The notes under the pieces: model-generated
Databases searched by the model: none
Told to the model about the DNA's origin: nothing
Seen by the model: only the letters and a program-made list of their open reading frames with translations
Program-made: the position numbers and the translations under genes
Shown here: piece by piece, positions 52,827-61,944 of the stretch
Position numbering within the stretch: position 1 is the stretch's first letter
Layout: each line of letters starts with the position of its first letter
NCBI GenBank assembly: GCA_963716925.1
Contig: CAVQUX010000033.1
Coordinates: 744,001-808,000 of the forward strand
Source: DAISKN01 sp963716925
GTDB taxonomy: Bacteria > Acidobacteriota > Vicinamibacteria > Marinacidobacterales > SMYC01
Direction: 5' to 3'
Length of the DNA stretch: 64,000 bases

Positions 52827-54464
52827 TCAGGTCCTCCTCCAATCGAATTCCGGCCTGCTTTGCTTGCCGTACAGCGTCAGAGCGCCCGTCTCGCCAACGG
52901 CATTCGGTCTTTGAAAAATCCAGTTCTGCCAGGCCGTGAGCCGGCCGAAGATCTTGGTTTCCATGGTTTCGGGCCCGGCGAAACGGAGCGAGGCCTCCAT
53001 GCCCGTCATGGCATCGGGAGAGAAGCCGCATCGCTCCTCGCAGGCGATCCGGACCTCGTCATCCCAGTCGAGCTCGTCGGGAGCGAAAGTGACGAGCCCG
53101 AGCTCGAAAGCGTCCTCGGGGCCGATGAGCCCCTGGTGCGCGCGGACGTTGTCGAGCGCCTTCGGTTCGCCGAGAAAACGGGTCTCGAGCCTTGAGAGTC
53201 CGTTGGCCATCGGGAACCATCGGTGATTGAGCGGGCCGAGCCCGATCCGAGTCGGTCGGGCATCGTCGGCCAGCATGTAGCTGCGGTCGGCGGCGAGGGC
53301 GAGCTCGAGGAGCGTTCCCACGAAACACGAACCGGGCTCGATGAGAGCGAAGAGACTCCGCGCCGTCTGGTCAATCCGTTTGAACGTGCGGCGGAGCTTC
53401 AGGAGGATTTCGCGGATGAGCCAATGTTCCGAATTCTGGTTCAGGACCCGGTCGACGTCGAGCACGGCTTCGGCGCTTCCCGCGGTGCGGAAGACCAAGA
53501 GGCCGATCGCGCTGTGGTTGAATCGGAGGTGGAGGATCGCGTCGTCGAGCTCCCGCGCCATCGCGAGCGGCCAATAGGCGGACCCGACCCGCTGAATCTC
53601 CTCCTGGGTCTGCGGCTGTCGTCCCTCCGGTCCACGTACAAGGATCTCGGCCTGGCGCTTTTCGGTGTCGATGGTCACTCGAACGCAAGGGTACTCGAGC
53701 GCGGTGTCTGAATAAGTGGCATCCAATTGTTTCAGCACGATGCCGTCTCCGAGGCCGCGTCGATTCGAGCCGGCGGCCAGGGCTTTTGCCCGTGCGCTTG
53801 CGACCTCCGAGAACTTGCTGCGCGGCGCGATCGCATCCACCAGTTTCCAGTCGACGGCGCGCTTCCCTCTGATTCCCTCGACGAGAGTCGAGAACACGTC
53901 CGCGCGGTCACGACGTACCATCCTCTTGTCCACCAGTCGCGTGAGACCGCCAGTTCCAGGGAGCACCGCCAGAAGGGGAGCTTCCGGGAGGGCTACTGCG
54001 GCGTTGCCGTCATCAACGAGGAGGATCTCGTCTGCGGCGAGAGCGAGCTCGTAGCCACCTCCAGAGGCTATCCCGTTGAGAGCCGCCAGATACTTCTGGC
54101 CGCTCTCGCGACTAGCCTCCTCAAGGCTCAGTCGGGTCTCGTTGGTGAACTTGCAGAAATTGACTTTGAATGGGTGTCCGGAGCCTGCGAGCATGTAAAT
54201 GTTGGCCCCGGCGGAAAAGACGCGGTCCTTCGCGCTGGTCAAAATGACGGCCTTGACCTGGGGATGCTCGAATCGAAGCCGGTCGACCGCGTCCGCAAGC
54301 TCGATGTCAACCCCGAGATCGTAGCTATTCAGTTTGAGCTGATATCCCGGCCTTAGGCCGCCATCTTCGCGAACGCCAAGGGCTAGCGTTGCGACTTCGC
54401 CATCCAGTGTCAAGGTCCAGTGCCGGTATCGACTTGGGTGTGACTCGAAAAAGGTCGATTCCAT
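52827..54464 (-). CDS. boxC: benzoyl-CoA-dihydrodiol lyase (2,3-epoxybenzoyl-CoA dihydrolase)
   Basis: 545 residues. BoxC opens the epoxide ring with loss of formate, giving 3,4-dehydroadipyl-CoA semialdehyde. The two crotonase-like halves are seen (VFSAGANIYMLAGSGHPFKV; NGIASGGGYELALAADEILL). Formate released here could be used by the formate dehydrogenase of this window. ATG 54464 with AGGAGG upstream; boxB follows after two bases. Confidence 0.95.
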   Translation of the reverse strand: MESTFFESHPSRYRHWTLTLDGEVATLALGVREDGGLRPGYQLKLNSYDLGVDIELADAVDRLRFEHPQVKAVILTSAKDRVFSAGANIYMLAGSGHPFKVNFCKFTNETRLSLEEASRESGQKYLAALNGIASGGGYELALAADEILLVDDGNAAVALPEAPLLAVLPGTGGLTRLVDKRMVRRDRADVFSTLVEGIRGKRAVDWKLVDAIAPRSKFSEVASARAKALAAGSNRRGLGDGIVLKQLDATYSDTALEYPCVRVTIDTEKRQAEILVRGPEGRQPQTQEEIQRVGSAYWPLAMARELDDAILHLRFNHSAIGLLVFRTAGSAEAVLDVDRVLNQNSEHWLIREILLKLRRTFKRIDQTARSLFALIEPGSCFVGTLLELALAADRSYMLADDARPTRIGLGPLNHRWFPMANGLSRLETRFLGEPKALDNVRAHQGLIGPEDAFELGLVTFAPDELDWDDEVRIACEERCGFSPDAMTGMEASLRFAGPETMETKIFGRLTAWQNWIFQRPNAVGETGALTLYGKQSRPEFDWRRT

Positions 54465-54497
54465 GGGCAAGGTTCCTCCTAACCATTCCGCAAATCT

Positions 54498-54546
54498 GGC
54501 ATTATACTACTTGATGACGACCAACTATCGGCATTATATTGCTTAA
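54498..54546. promoter_or_regulatory. BoxR operator: direct repeats in the boxC-boxR intergenic region
   Basis: GGCATTATACTACTTGA (54498-54514) and GGCATTATATTGCTTAA (54530-54546) match at 14 of 17 positions, are 15 bp apart and 32 bp (three helical turns) in phase. The second is nearly palindromic (GCAnTATAnTGC). A + strand promoter TTGATG-18-TATATT (54511-54540) overlaps them and would start boxR at about its GTG. The minus-strand TATAAT at 54506-54501 may serve boxC. Confidence 0.65.
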
Positions 54547-54548
54547 CA

Positions 54549-55295
54549 GTGACACCGGACCAGTTCCTACGGCGTCTCGGTCGGCAGATTCGAGACCGTC
54601 GCAAGCTCCAAGGCCTGAGCCAGGAGCAGCTCGGTAAACTCGCGGGCCTCTCCACCAGGTACATTTCGCAGGTCGAATCGGGCCGGGGAAATCTATCGAT
54701 ACTCCGGCTGCTCGACCTTACCCAGGCTCTGGGCGTCCCCCTCCACGAGGCGTTGAAGCCCGATAAGTGGCATCCGATTGTTGCGCTCATCGGACTCCGT
54801 GGCTCCGGGAAGAGCTCCGTTGGACGAGACCTGGCCAGGCAGTTGGATCGCCCCTTCGTGGAGCTCGATGGGCTCATCGAGAACGAGGTGGGCCTGGGCC
54901 TGGCCGAGATCTTCGCCATTCACGGCGAGGGGTACTACCGGCGATTGGAACAGGAGGTGCTCCTGCGATTCATCTCGAATGGCGCTCCAACGGTGCTGGC
55001 CACAGGTGGCAGCCTAGTGACCGACCGGGCGACATTCGACCTCCTGAAAAGAAGCGCGGTTACGGTCTGGCTACGCGCCCGCCCCGAACTTCATCTCCGC
55101 CGAGTCACCGCCCAGGGGGACAGACGCCCAATGGCCGGACGGGCCGACCCGCTCTCCGAGCTGCGGTCCCTTTTGAGAGAGCGTGAACCACTTTACTCGG
55201 AGGCCGACATAACGATCGATACCACGCATCTTTCGACCGCTGAAGTCGTAAATGAAACCGTGCGAAGGCTCGGGGAGTGGCAGAGCTTACGGTAA
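54549..55295 (+). CDS. boxR: BoxR, benzoyl-CoA-responsive regulator
   Basis: 248 residues: an XRE-type helix-turn-helix (residues about 8-62, LSQEQLGKLAGLSTRYISQV) joined to a shikimate-kinase-like domain with P-loop GLRGSGKSS (82-90). This fusion is specific to BzdR/BoxR regulators, which bind benzoyl-CoA and derepress the box genes. GTG 54549 is the start. Divergent from boxC across the repeat operator. Confidence 0.93.
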   Translation: MTPDQFLRRLGRQIRDRRKLQGLSQEQLGKLAGLSTRYISQVESGRGNLSILRLLDLTQALGVPLHEALKPDKWHPIVALIGLRGSGKSSVGRDLARQLDRPFVELDGLIENEVGLGLAEIFAIHGEGYYRRLEQEVLLRFISNGAPTVLATGGSLVTDRATFDLLKRSAVTVWLRARPELHLRRVTAQGDRRPMAGRADPLSELRSLLREREPLYSEADITIDTTHLSTAEVVNETVRRLGEWQSLR

Positions 55296-55311
55296 GATAC
55301 CTGTTGCGCGA

Positions 55312-57189
55312 ATGACGAAACTAGCGCTCCTCGCGGTGATTGCCGCTGTTTCCAATGCCGACGCCGCGCCTTCACAACAGATCGAGCCAACCGAGTTGCT
55401 CACGATTCCGCACATTCTGCGTACGCCCCTCATCTCAAGTTTCTCCTTGGCTCCGGACGGGAAACGGATAGCTCTCCACATTTCCGTTCTGGGAACCGAA
55501 GCGGTCTGGCTCTTGCCGGGAGACGGGAGCGCCGGTGCCTCTATTCAGACTACGAAAGGAACCGCCGATCGCGATCCAGCCTGGTCTCCTGACGGACATC
55601 AACTTGCCTTCACATCGAATCGCCACCGGGGTTGGAGGCTGTATGCCGCCGATGAGAAAGGAGCGGACGCCCGGCTGCTGGTTCGCCAAGAGAACGAAGC
55701 GAAGCAACCCCGCTGGTCCCCCGATGGTGCCAGAATCGCGTACCTATCCCAGGCCGAGGGTGAAACAGGCTGGGATCTCTGGATCACACCCGCGGACGGC
55801 AGAACCGACCCGAAGCAACTCACTCATGCCCTCGACGACGAGGAAGACCCTCGATGGTCTCCCGACGGCGAGCGGATTGCCCTCAGCCTCGGCGGAGGCC
55901 GGCATCGGAGTCGGCGAATCGGAATCGTCGCTGTCCTAAGCGGAGAGATAGTCGAGCCTCTCCCGAAGGACTGGAAAGCCGACAGTTTTGGAGCACGCTG
56001 GTCGCCCGACGGCAGGCGAATTGCGTTCGTTTCCGATAAACACGGTCAGAAATCGGTCTATCTCTTGTCGCTACAGGGTGGTGCACCGGAGCAGCTGCTT
56101 TCATCACCACACGAGCTGACAGAACCCGAGTTCAGTCCTGATGGAAGATTCCTCGCTTATCTGGAGAACCAAGACGGCGATAGGAAGCTCTTGGTCCACG
56201 ATTTCGAGACCGGGCGACAACGAACGCTCTCGCTCAGAAACGGTAGCCATAGACATCCGGTTTGGAGGCCGGATGGAAAAGCGGTGCTGAGCCTGTTCGA
56301 GGCATGGAACTATTCGCGGGACGTCTGGGTCTACCCTCTCGACGGCGGCCGGGAACGCGCGAGTGAAACCCTCCCTCCCGACCTCGACGTCCGGAAGATG
56401 GCTCGACCCGAGCTCATGCGATTCACCAGCTTCGATTCTCGAGAGATCACCGGATATCTGTACGTGCCCGAGTTCGCCACCGCGGACAAGCCGGTTCCGC
56501 TCCTCGTAACGCCTCACGGCGGCCCCACTTCGCAGTGGCAGAACAGTTGGCACCCGTTTGTTCAGCTCCTCGTTCAACACGGCTACGCGGTTTTTGCGCC
56601 TAACGTCCGGGGTTCGAGCGGTTTCGGTCGGGAGTTCGAGGACTTGAACGACGGGGACTGGGGTCGCGGGGATCTCGAGGACCTCGTCGCCGGGACCAAA
56701 CGCGTACTGGAGCGCCCCGAGATCCGAGACGACCGGCCGGCGATATGGGGAGTAAGCTACGGCGGCTTTCTAACGCTCGCCGCTATCACTCGGTATCCGG
56801 ATTTCTTTGCCTGTGCCATCGAAGCATTGGGAATGCCTGACCTCGAGGGCTTGTATCGCGAGACGACGGCAGAGGGTAGGGCCTACCTGGAGCGCGAGCT
56901 TGGGCCCCTTCGCGGCAACCTGACGCTTTATCGAGAGCTCTCGCCCGTCAGTAACGTGAGCCGAGTTCGAACCCCCCTCCTGTCGTTTCATGGCGAAGTC
57001 TACCCGCTCGTTCCCTACTCGACCAAGAAAGCGTTCTTCGATGCTCTACGTCAGCGAGCCGGCTACAGGCTTCAAGAGTACATCTTCAAGGGGGAAGAAG
57101 CCCGGGCGACCTATCGGCACGATCTCCATCCCGAGGCCGCCTGGGCCTATGTAGAAAAAATACTGGAGTTTCTGGAAATCTACCTGTGA
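55312..57189 (+). CDS. exported S9 (prolyl oligopeptidase)-family protein with WD/TolB-like propeller
   Basis: 625 residues: signal peptide (LALLAVIAAVSNADA), a TolB-type propeller with repeats of DPAWSPDGHQLAFTS, QPRWSPDGARIAYLS, DPRWSPDGERIALSL, then an alpha/beta hydrolase domain with nucleophile Ser in WGVSYGGFLTLA. The segment that normally holds the catalytic Asp reads FHGEVYPLVPYS, with Tyr at the Asp place; a candidate His is in YRHDLHPE. Activity is doubtful. It lies 16 bp after boxR, possibly in its transcript, and overlaps the next gene (GTGA). Confidence 0.82.
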   Translation: MTKLALLAVIAAVSNADAAPSQQIEPTELLTIPHILRTPLISSFSLAPDGKRIALHISVLGTEAVWLLPGDGSAGASIQTTKGTADRDPAWSPDGHQLAFTSNRHRGWRLYAADEKGADARLLVRQENEAKQPRWSPDGARIAYLSQAEGETGWDLWITPADGRTDPKQLTHALDDEEDPRWSPDGERIALSLGGGRHRSRRIGIVAVLSGEIVEPLPKDWKADSFGARWSPDGRRIAFVSDKHGQKSVYLLSLQGGAPEQLLSSPHELTEPEFSPDGRFLAYLENQDGDRKLLVHDFETGRQRTLSLRNGSHRHPVWRPDGKAVLSLFEAWNYSRDVWVYPLDGGRERASETLPPDLDVRKMARPELMRFTSFDSREITGYLYVPEFATADKPVPLLVTPHGGPTSQWQNSWHPFVQLLVQHGYAVFAPNVRGSSGFGREFEDLNDGDWGRGDLEDLVAGTKRVLERPEIRDDRPAIWGVSYGGFLTLAAITRYPDFFACAIEALGMPDLEGLYRETTAEGRAYLERELGPLRGNLTLYRELSPVSNVSRVRTPLLSFHGEVYPLVPYSTKKAFFDALRQRAGYRLQEYIFKGEEARATYRHDLHPEAAWAYVEKILEFLEIYL

Positions 57190-59081
57190 GGCAGCCGGCC
57201 CGGCACTTCATCTTCGATTTCGACAGTACGCTCGTACAGGTCGAATCGCTTCCCGAGCTGGCGCGGATCTCCCTCAAGCATCACCCCGAACGAGCCGAGA
57301 GACTGCAGGAGGTGGAGCGCATCACCGAGCTCACCGCATCGGGGAAGATGTCTATGGCAGAAGGAATCGCACTTCGCCTCCAGCTTGCGAGCGCGCATAG
57401 AAAGCACGTCGATAGCCTGGTTCGGGTTCTGAGACGGTCCCTCACACCATCGGTACGACGGAACCGGATGTTCTTCAGGAAATACCGAAGCCAAATCTAC
57501 GTAATCTCGAACGGCTTTCAGGAGTTCATCTTGCCGGTGCTGGAAACACTCGGCCTCAATGCCCACCACATTTTTGCCAACTCCCTTACCTTCAACGACC
57601 GGGGCTATGTCATAGGATTCGATTCACGAAACCCGCTTATCCATCAGGACGGAAAGGCGCGTGTTCTACGGAACTTACAATTGGCTGGGGAGTGTCTTGT
57701 CATTGGGGACGGCTTCAGCGACGTGCAGATCAAAGACGCGGGCCTCGCCACCCGTTTCTTCGCCTTTACCGAGAACGTCCGCCGGGAATCGGTGGTCGAA
57801 CGGGCTGATCATGTCTTGCCGAGCTTGGACGAGCTTCTCTACCTGCTGGCGCTTCCGATGCCTGGCTCCTACCCGCGCTCCCGAATGCGTGTTCTGCTGC
57901 TCGAGGGAATCCACGCGGCCGCCATCGAGTATTTCGAGAAGGAGGGATACACGGTCCGGGCTTTGTCCGGAAGCATAGGCGAAGAGGCTCTAATCCGGGA
58001 GCTTCCCGGGATCACTCTGCTGGGAATCCGATCGAGAACGCGGATCACGCGCCGAATCCTCGATTCAGCACCCGAGCTGAAGGCAATTGGAGCGTTCTGC
58101 ATCGGCACGAACGCGGTCGACCTGGAAGCTTGCTCGGACAATGGGGTGATCGTGTTCAACGCTCCCTACGCCAACACCCGCAGCGTCGTGGAGCTCGCTC
58201 TTGGCGAGATTCTCGTTCTGGCGCGGCGAGTATTCGAGAAGGCCGGCGACCTCAGCCGGGGGATATGGGATAAATCCGCGATGGGAGCTTTCGAGGTTCG
58301 GGGCAAGAAACTCGGAATCGTAGGATATGGGAATATCGGATCCCAACTGTCGGTTCTTGCCGAAGCGCTCGGCATGGACGTTCACTATTTCGACATCGTG
58401 GAGAAACTTCCACTGGGTAACGCCACCAAATGCGCGTCGCTGAAGGAGCTCTTGAAGCGCGCGGATATCGTCTCGGTGCATGTGGACGGTAACCCGCGCA
58501 ATCACCACCTGTTCGGTGAGCCCGAGTTTCGCTTCATGAAAGACGGCGCACTGTTCCTGAACCTGTCGAGGGGCTTCGTGGTCGACATCGAGGCACTGGC
58601 AAGAATGGCGCGGATCGGGAAACTCGGAGGAGCTGCGATTGACGTGTTCCCTGAGGAGCCAATCGACAACGGGCTTTCGTTTACCTCCCCGTTGACCGGG
58701 CTTCCGAATGTAATCCTCACGCCTCACATTGGAGGAAGCACCCGGGAAGCCCAGCGGAACATCGCCGACTTCGTATCAGGCGCCTTGGTCTCCTTTGTAA
58801 ACACTGGTAACTCTTTTGGAAGTGTCAACTTCCCCGGTGTCCAGCTTCCAGATCTGCGGCGGGCCCATCGGTTCATTCACATTCACGCCAATGAACCGGG
58901 AGTCCTCGCGGCGATCAACGCCGTGATGGCGGAGCACGGGATCAACATACTGGGCCAACATCTCAAAACCAATGAACGGGTCGGCTACGTCATCACCGAC
59001 GTCAGCAGAAAGTACCAGCCAAATGTCGTGGAAGAGCTCGCACGGGTTCCCAAAACCATCAAGTTTCGCGTGCTGTACTAG
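57186..59081 (+). CDS. phosphoserine phosphatase / D-3-phosphoglycerate dehydrogenase fusion
   Basis: 631 residues. N-terminal HAD phosphatase (about 1-225): FDFDSTLV (motif I), VISNGF, DGKARVLRNL and VIGDGFSDV (motif IV). C-terminal SerA (about 230-630): CIGTNAVDLEA, LGIVGYGNIGSQLSVL (NAD), NLSRGFVVD (Arg), FPEEP (Glu), TPHIGGST (His) and an ACT domain (NEPGVLAAINAVMAEHGINI). Both steps of serine synthesis that bracket SerC are in one chain. GTG start overlaps the S9 stop. The order SerB-SerA is unusual. Confidence 0.9.
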   Translation: MRQPARHFIFDFDSTLVQVESLPELARISLKHHPERAERLQEVERITELTASGKMSMAEGIALRLQLASAHRKHVDSLVRVLRRSLTPSVRRNRMFFRKYRSQIYVISNGFQEFILPVLETLGLNAHHIFANSLTFNDRGYVIGFDSRNPLIHQDGKARVLRNLQLAGECLVIGDGFSDVQIKDAGLATRFFAFTENVRRESVVERADHVLPSLDELLYLLALPMPGSYPRSRMRVLLLEGIHAAAIEYFEKEGYTVRALSGSIGEEALIRELPGITLLGIRSRTRITRRILDSAPELKAIGAFCIGTNAVDLEACSDNGVIVFNAPYANTRSVVELALGEILVLARRVFEKAGDLSRGIWDKSAMGAFEVRGKKLGIVGYGNIGSQLSVLAEALGMDVHYFDIVEKLPLGNATKCASLKELLKRADIVSVHVDGNPRNHHLFGEPEFRFMKDGALFLNLSRGFVVDIEALARMARIGKLGGAAIDVFPEEPIDNGLSFTSPLTGLPNVILTPHIGGSTREAQRNIADFVSGALVSFVNTGNSFGSVNFPGVQLPDLRRAHRFIHIHANEPGVLAAINAVMAEHGINILGQHLKTNERVGYVITDVSRKYQPNVVEELARVPKTIKFRVLY

Positions 59082-59099
59082 AACGCTACCACGCGACTG

Positions 59100-59125
59100 G
59101 CGTGCGGTCCTTGCGTGCGGTCCTT
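59100..59125. repeat. 13-bp tandem duplication
   Basis: GCGTGCGGTCCTT occurs twice head to tail in the gap between the serine-biosynthesis fusion and the transposase. It could be a scar of transposase activity. Confidence 0.6.
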
Positions 59126-59198
59126 TGAACGTGGCACCGAATTGTCGGAGGTTGGCCCGGACGGTGGAACTCACCGGGGATTTTCGTCTATTGAGTCG

Positions 59199-60119
59199 AT
59201 GGCAGCTGAGCCAAGATACGTTCCACAGGACGGAGCTCTTGTTGAGGTGTCGACCCGAACCACGCAGGGCCGTTTTCTTCTTCGACCGTCCCCAGAACTG
59301 AACGAGATTATTGTCGGCGTAATGGGGCGAGCTCAGCGAAGATTCAACCTTCAGATCTTCGCGTTTCAGTTCCTCTCCGATCACTATCACCTGCTCGCTT
59401 GGGCCGTCGACGCTCTGCAGCTGGCTGGGTTCATGGAGTACTTCAACGGTAACCTGGCCCGGGAGGCCGGACGATTTTCTGAATGGAGTGGAAAGTTCTG
59501 GGGTCGCCGCTACCACGCCGCCATCGTGAGTTACGATGACCAAACTCAGCTCGATCGACTTCGCTACATCATTTCGAATGGTTGCAAGGAAGGGCTCGTG
59601 GCGAGCCCGCTGGAGTGGCCCGGGGTAAGCTCTACGTACGCACTTCTTGATGGGTCGATGTCGCTTCCAGGCAGATGGTTCGACCGTACTCGGGAGTGCC
59701 GCGCGCGCAGCGCCGGCCATGGGAAAGTATTTGCCGAAGCCGAAGAAGTCCGTCTTTCAGTACTCCCGAGTCTGGCGAAGCAGAGTCCCGCGGAATTTCG
59801 GCATACGATAAAGTGCCTAGTCGAGCAGATCGAACGCGAGACTCACCAGATGCACGAAACCAACGGCACAAAGCCCGCGGGAGCGAAGTGGGTGATGAGG
59901 CAGAAACCCCACCGCGTGCCAAGAGCCATGAAGAAGTCCCCGGCGAAGAGGTTTCTGGCGACCTTATGCCACATTATTGCCGAGCTCCGTCGCGCTTACC
60001 GAGAATTCGTGGTGGCCTATCGTGAAGCCTCACATCGGCTCATGGCCGGCGACCGCATGGTGGAGTTTCCACCCGGCTGCTTCCCGCCAAGATTACCCTT
60101 CGTTCGAGCGGGACCGTAA
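59199..60119 (+). CDS. REP-associated (IS200-like, HUH) transposase
   Basis: 306 residues. The HUH motif is FLSDHYHLLAWA (His-x-His) and the Tyr nucleophile region is RLRYIISNGCKEGLV; FWGRRYHAAIVSYDD is also typical of REP-associated tyrosine transposases. Start ATG 59199 (MAAEPRYVPQDG). Such genes are single-copy, domesticated-looking, and act on REP hairpins rather than forming normal insertion sequences. No flanking terminal repeats were recognised. Confidence 0.83.
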   Translation: MAAEPRYVPQDGALVEVSTRTTQGRFLLRPSPELNEIIVGVMGRAQRRFNLQIFAFQFLSDHYHLLAWAVDALQLAGFMEYFNGNLAREAGRFSEWSGKFWGRRYHAAIVSYDDQTQLDRLRYIISNGCKEGLVASPLEWPGVSSTYALLDGSMSLPGRWFDRTRECRARSAGHGKVFAEAEEVRLSVLPSLAKQSPAEFRHTIKCLVEQIERETHQMHETNGTKPAGAKWVMRQKPHRVPRAMKKSPAKRFLATLCHIIAELRRAYREFVVAYREASHRLMAGDRMVEFPPGCFPPRLPFVRAGP

Positions 60120-60151
60120 AGCGAAAGGCGATGGTGTAGATTTCTGGTCTG

Positions 60152-60910
60152 ATGGAGCGCGAAGAGTACCAAAGGCTGTTCGATCTTGAGGACAAGCTTT
60201 GGTGGTTCGTCGGCATGCGCCGCATTTCCAACACGCTCCTCGATAAGTACCTGCCCACGAAGAGAGCAGATCGTAGAATTCTAGACGCCGGGTGTGGCAC
60301 GGGCGGGATGCTGGAGACTCTTCGCCGGTTCGGGAAAGTAGTCGGCGCTGACGCTTCCCAGCCGGCCCTTCAACTCGCTGGAACCCGCGCGGCCGCGCCG
60401 CTCATTCAAGCCGACGTATGCCGTCTGCCGTTCGCATCAGCGAGTTTTGATCTTGTAACCTCCTTCGATGTTATCTACCACAGTCGCGTCTCCAGTGACG
60501 ATGCAGCGCTTCTCGAAATGGCGCGGGTGCTGCGCCCACACGGCCTCCTTCTGTTGAGAGTCCCTGCACGGACGCTGTTCAGCGGCCGACACGACATCGC
60601 AGTTCACACCCGACGTCGATACGGGAGGGGAGTGCTCGTGGAGAAGCTGCGACGAGCTGGTTTTGTCGCGGAATACGTTTCCTACCTGAACTGTTTGCTC
60701 CTTCCTCTGGCCATTCTTCGCCGAGGAATCGATCGTTGGTTCCGGCCCGGCTACCGGGGCTCCGAAGTCGAGCCGGTTGCGTTATGGCTCAATCAAGCGC
60801 TTTTCCGGGTCCTCGTGCTCGAGGCGAGGTTAATCGGTTCCGCAACCCTTCCTTTCGGACTGTCGCTGGTCGCCGTCGGGCGAAAGCATCCAACGTCGTC
60901 CAACGGCTGA
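60152..60910 (+). CDS. class I SAM-dependent methyltransferase
   Basis: 252 residues. Motif I ILDAGCGTGGMLETL, acidic end of strand 2 VVGADAS, FDLVTSFDVIYH (motif II region) and LLLLRVPA. Hydrophobic C-terminal stretch (LNCLLLPLAILRRGID) suggests membrane association. Substrate unknown; small gap after the transposase (32 bp). Confidence 0.82.
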   Translation: MEREEYQRLFDLEDKLWWFVGMRRISNTLLDKYLPTKRADRRILDAGCGTGGMLETLRRFGKVVGADASQPALQLAGTRAAAPLIQADVCRLPFASASFDLVTSFDVIYHSRVSSDDAALLEMARVLRPHGLLLLRVPARTLFSGRHDIAVHTRRRYGRGVLVEKLRRAGFVAEYVSYLNCLLLPLAILRRGIDRWFRPGYRGSEVEPVALWLNQALFRVLVLEARLIGSATLPFGLSLVAVGRKHPTSSNG

Positions 60911-61058
60911 GGCAGTGCGAGGCCCATCTAGCAGTTGGGGTGGGCTGGACGCCGGGAACTTGGGATGGTATCGAGCTATGGCCGCCCAACTCGAGTCGGG
61001 AAGCTTTTGACGAAAGGCTTCATCCCGTCTGGCGGCTCATGCTCGACATACCGCCTGC

Positions 61059-61925
61059 TTACAAAGGCACCTGGTTGGCGGCGTGGTACGAGCTTCGGAC
61101 CAAGGGACCGGCTTCAACGTGGCGAAATCCCATTTCCATCCCTCGCCGTGCTAGTTCACGAAATTCGTCGGGATGCACGAATCTCACCACCGGCAGATGC
61201 CCAGGCGTCGGCTGGAGATACTGCCCGAGCGTAAGGATTTCGACCCCCGCTTCCGAGGCCAGCTCCCGCATCACCGCTTCCATCTCGTCCGCGCTCTCGC
61301 CCAAGCCGAGCATCATCCCGGTCTTGCTCAGGGTATCGGGCGAAAGCTCCTTCACCCTCCTGAGTAGCTCGACGGACTGTGCATAGCTCGCACCAGGTCG
61401 CACCCGTTTGTAAAGACGCGGTACGGTCTCCACATTGTGGTTGAGGATATCGGGCCCGGCTGCCAAAACCCTCTCGAGAGACGCGCGGGAACCCTTGAAG
61501 TCGGGGATGAGGACCTCAATGGTCGTTTCCGGGCATCGGGCGCGGATGGCTTCGATTGTTGCCGCGAAAATCGAGGCGCCGCCGTCTTTTAGCTCGTCTC
61601 GATTCACCGATGTCACTACCGCATGGGCCAGCCCCATGGCCGAGACCGCCTCTGCCACCCGTACCGGCTCTTCCCGATCGAGGTACTGCGGGAGCCCCGT
61701 CTTCACCGCGCAGAAGCCACAGGCACGAGTGCAGACGTCCCCTAGGATCATGAACGTCGCTGTTCCTTGCCCCCAGCACTCCGCCACGTTCGGGCATCGC
61801 GCTTCCTCGCAAACGGTATTCAGCGACAGCCCGCGGAGTACACCCTTAAGTCGGAAGTACTTGTCGCCGCTCGGGAGCCGGACCTTGAGCCAATCTGGTC
61901 GCCGAGCCCGAGTCGTGGTGGCCAT
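61059..61925 (-). CDS. lipA: lipoyl synthase
   Basis: 288 residues. Radical-SAM enzyme that inserts sulfur into octanoyl groups. Both clusters are clear: auxiliary CEEARCPNVAEC and radical-SAM CTRACGFC; C-terminal RSSYHA carries the Ser ligand. It lies 20 bp downstream of the E2 gene, whose lipoyl domain is its substrate, so the operon is coherent. LipB is not seen here. Confidence 0.95.
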   Translation of the reverse strand: MATTTRARRPDWLKVRLPSGDKYFRLKGVLRGLSLNTVCEEARCPNVAECWGQGTATFMILGDVCTRACGFCAVKTGLPQYLDREEPVRVAEAVSAMGLAHAVVTSVNRDELKDGGASIFAATIEAIRARCPETTIEVLIPDFKGSRASLERVLAAGPDILNHNVETVPRLYKRVRPGASYAQSVELLRRVKELSPDTLSKTGMMLGLGESADEMEAVMRELASEAGVEILTLGQYLQPTPGHLPVVRFVHPDEFRELARRGMEMGFRHVEAGPLVRSSYHAANQVPL

Positions 61926-61944
61926 GGCAGGATTGTAACTCGCT

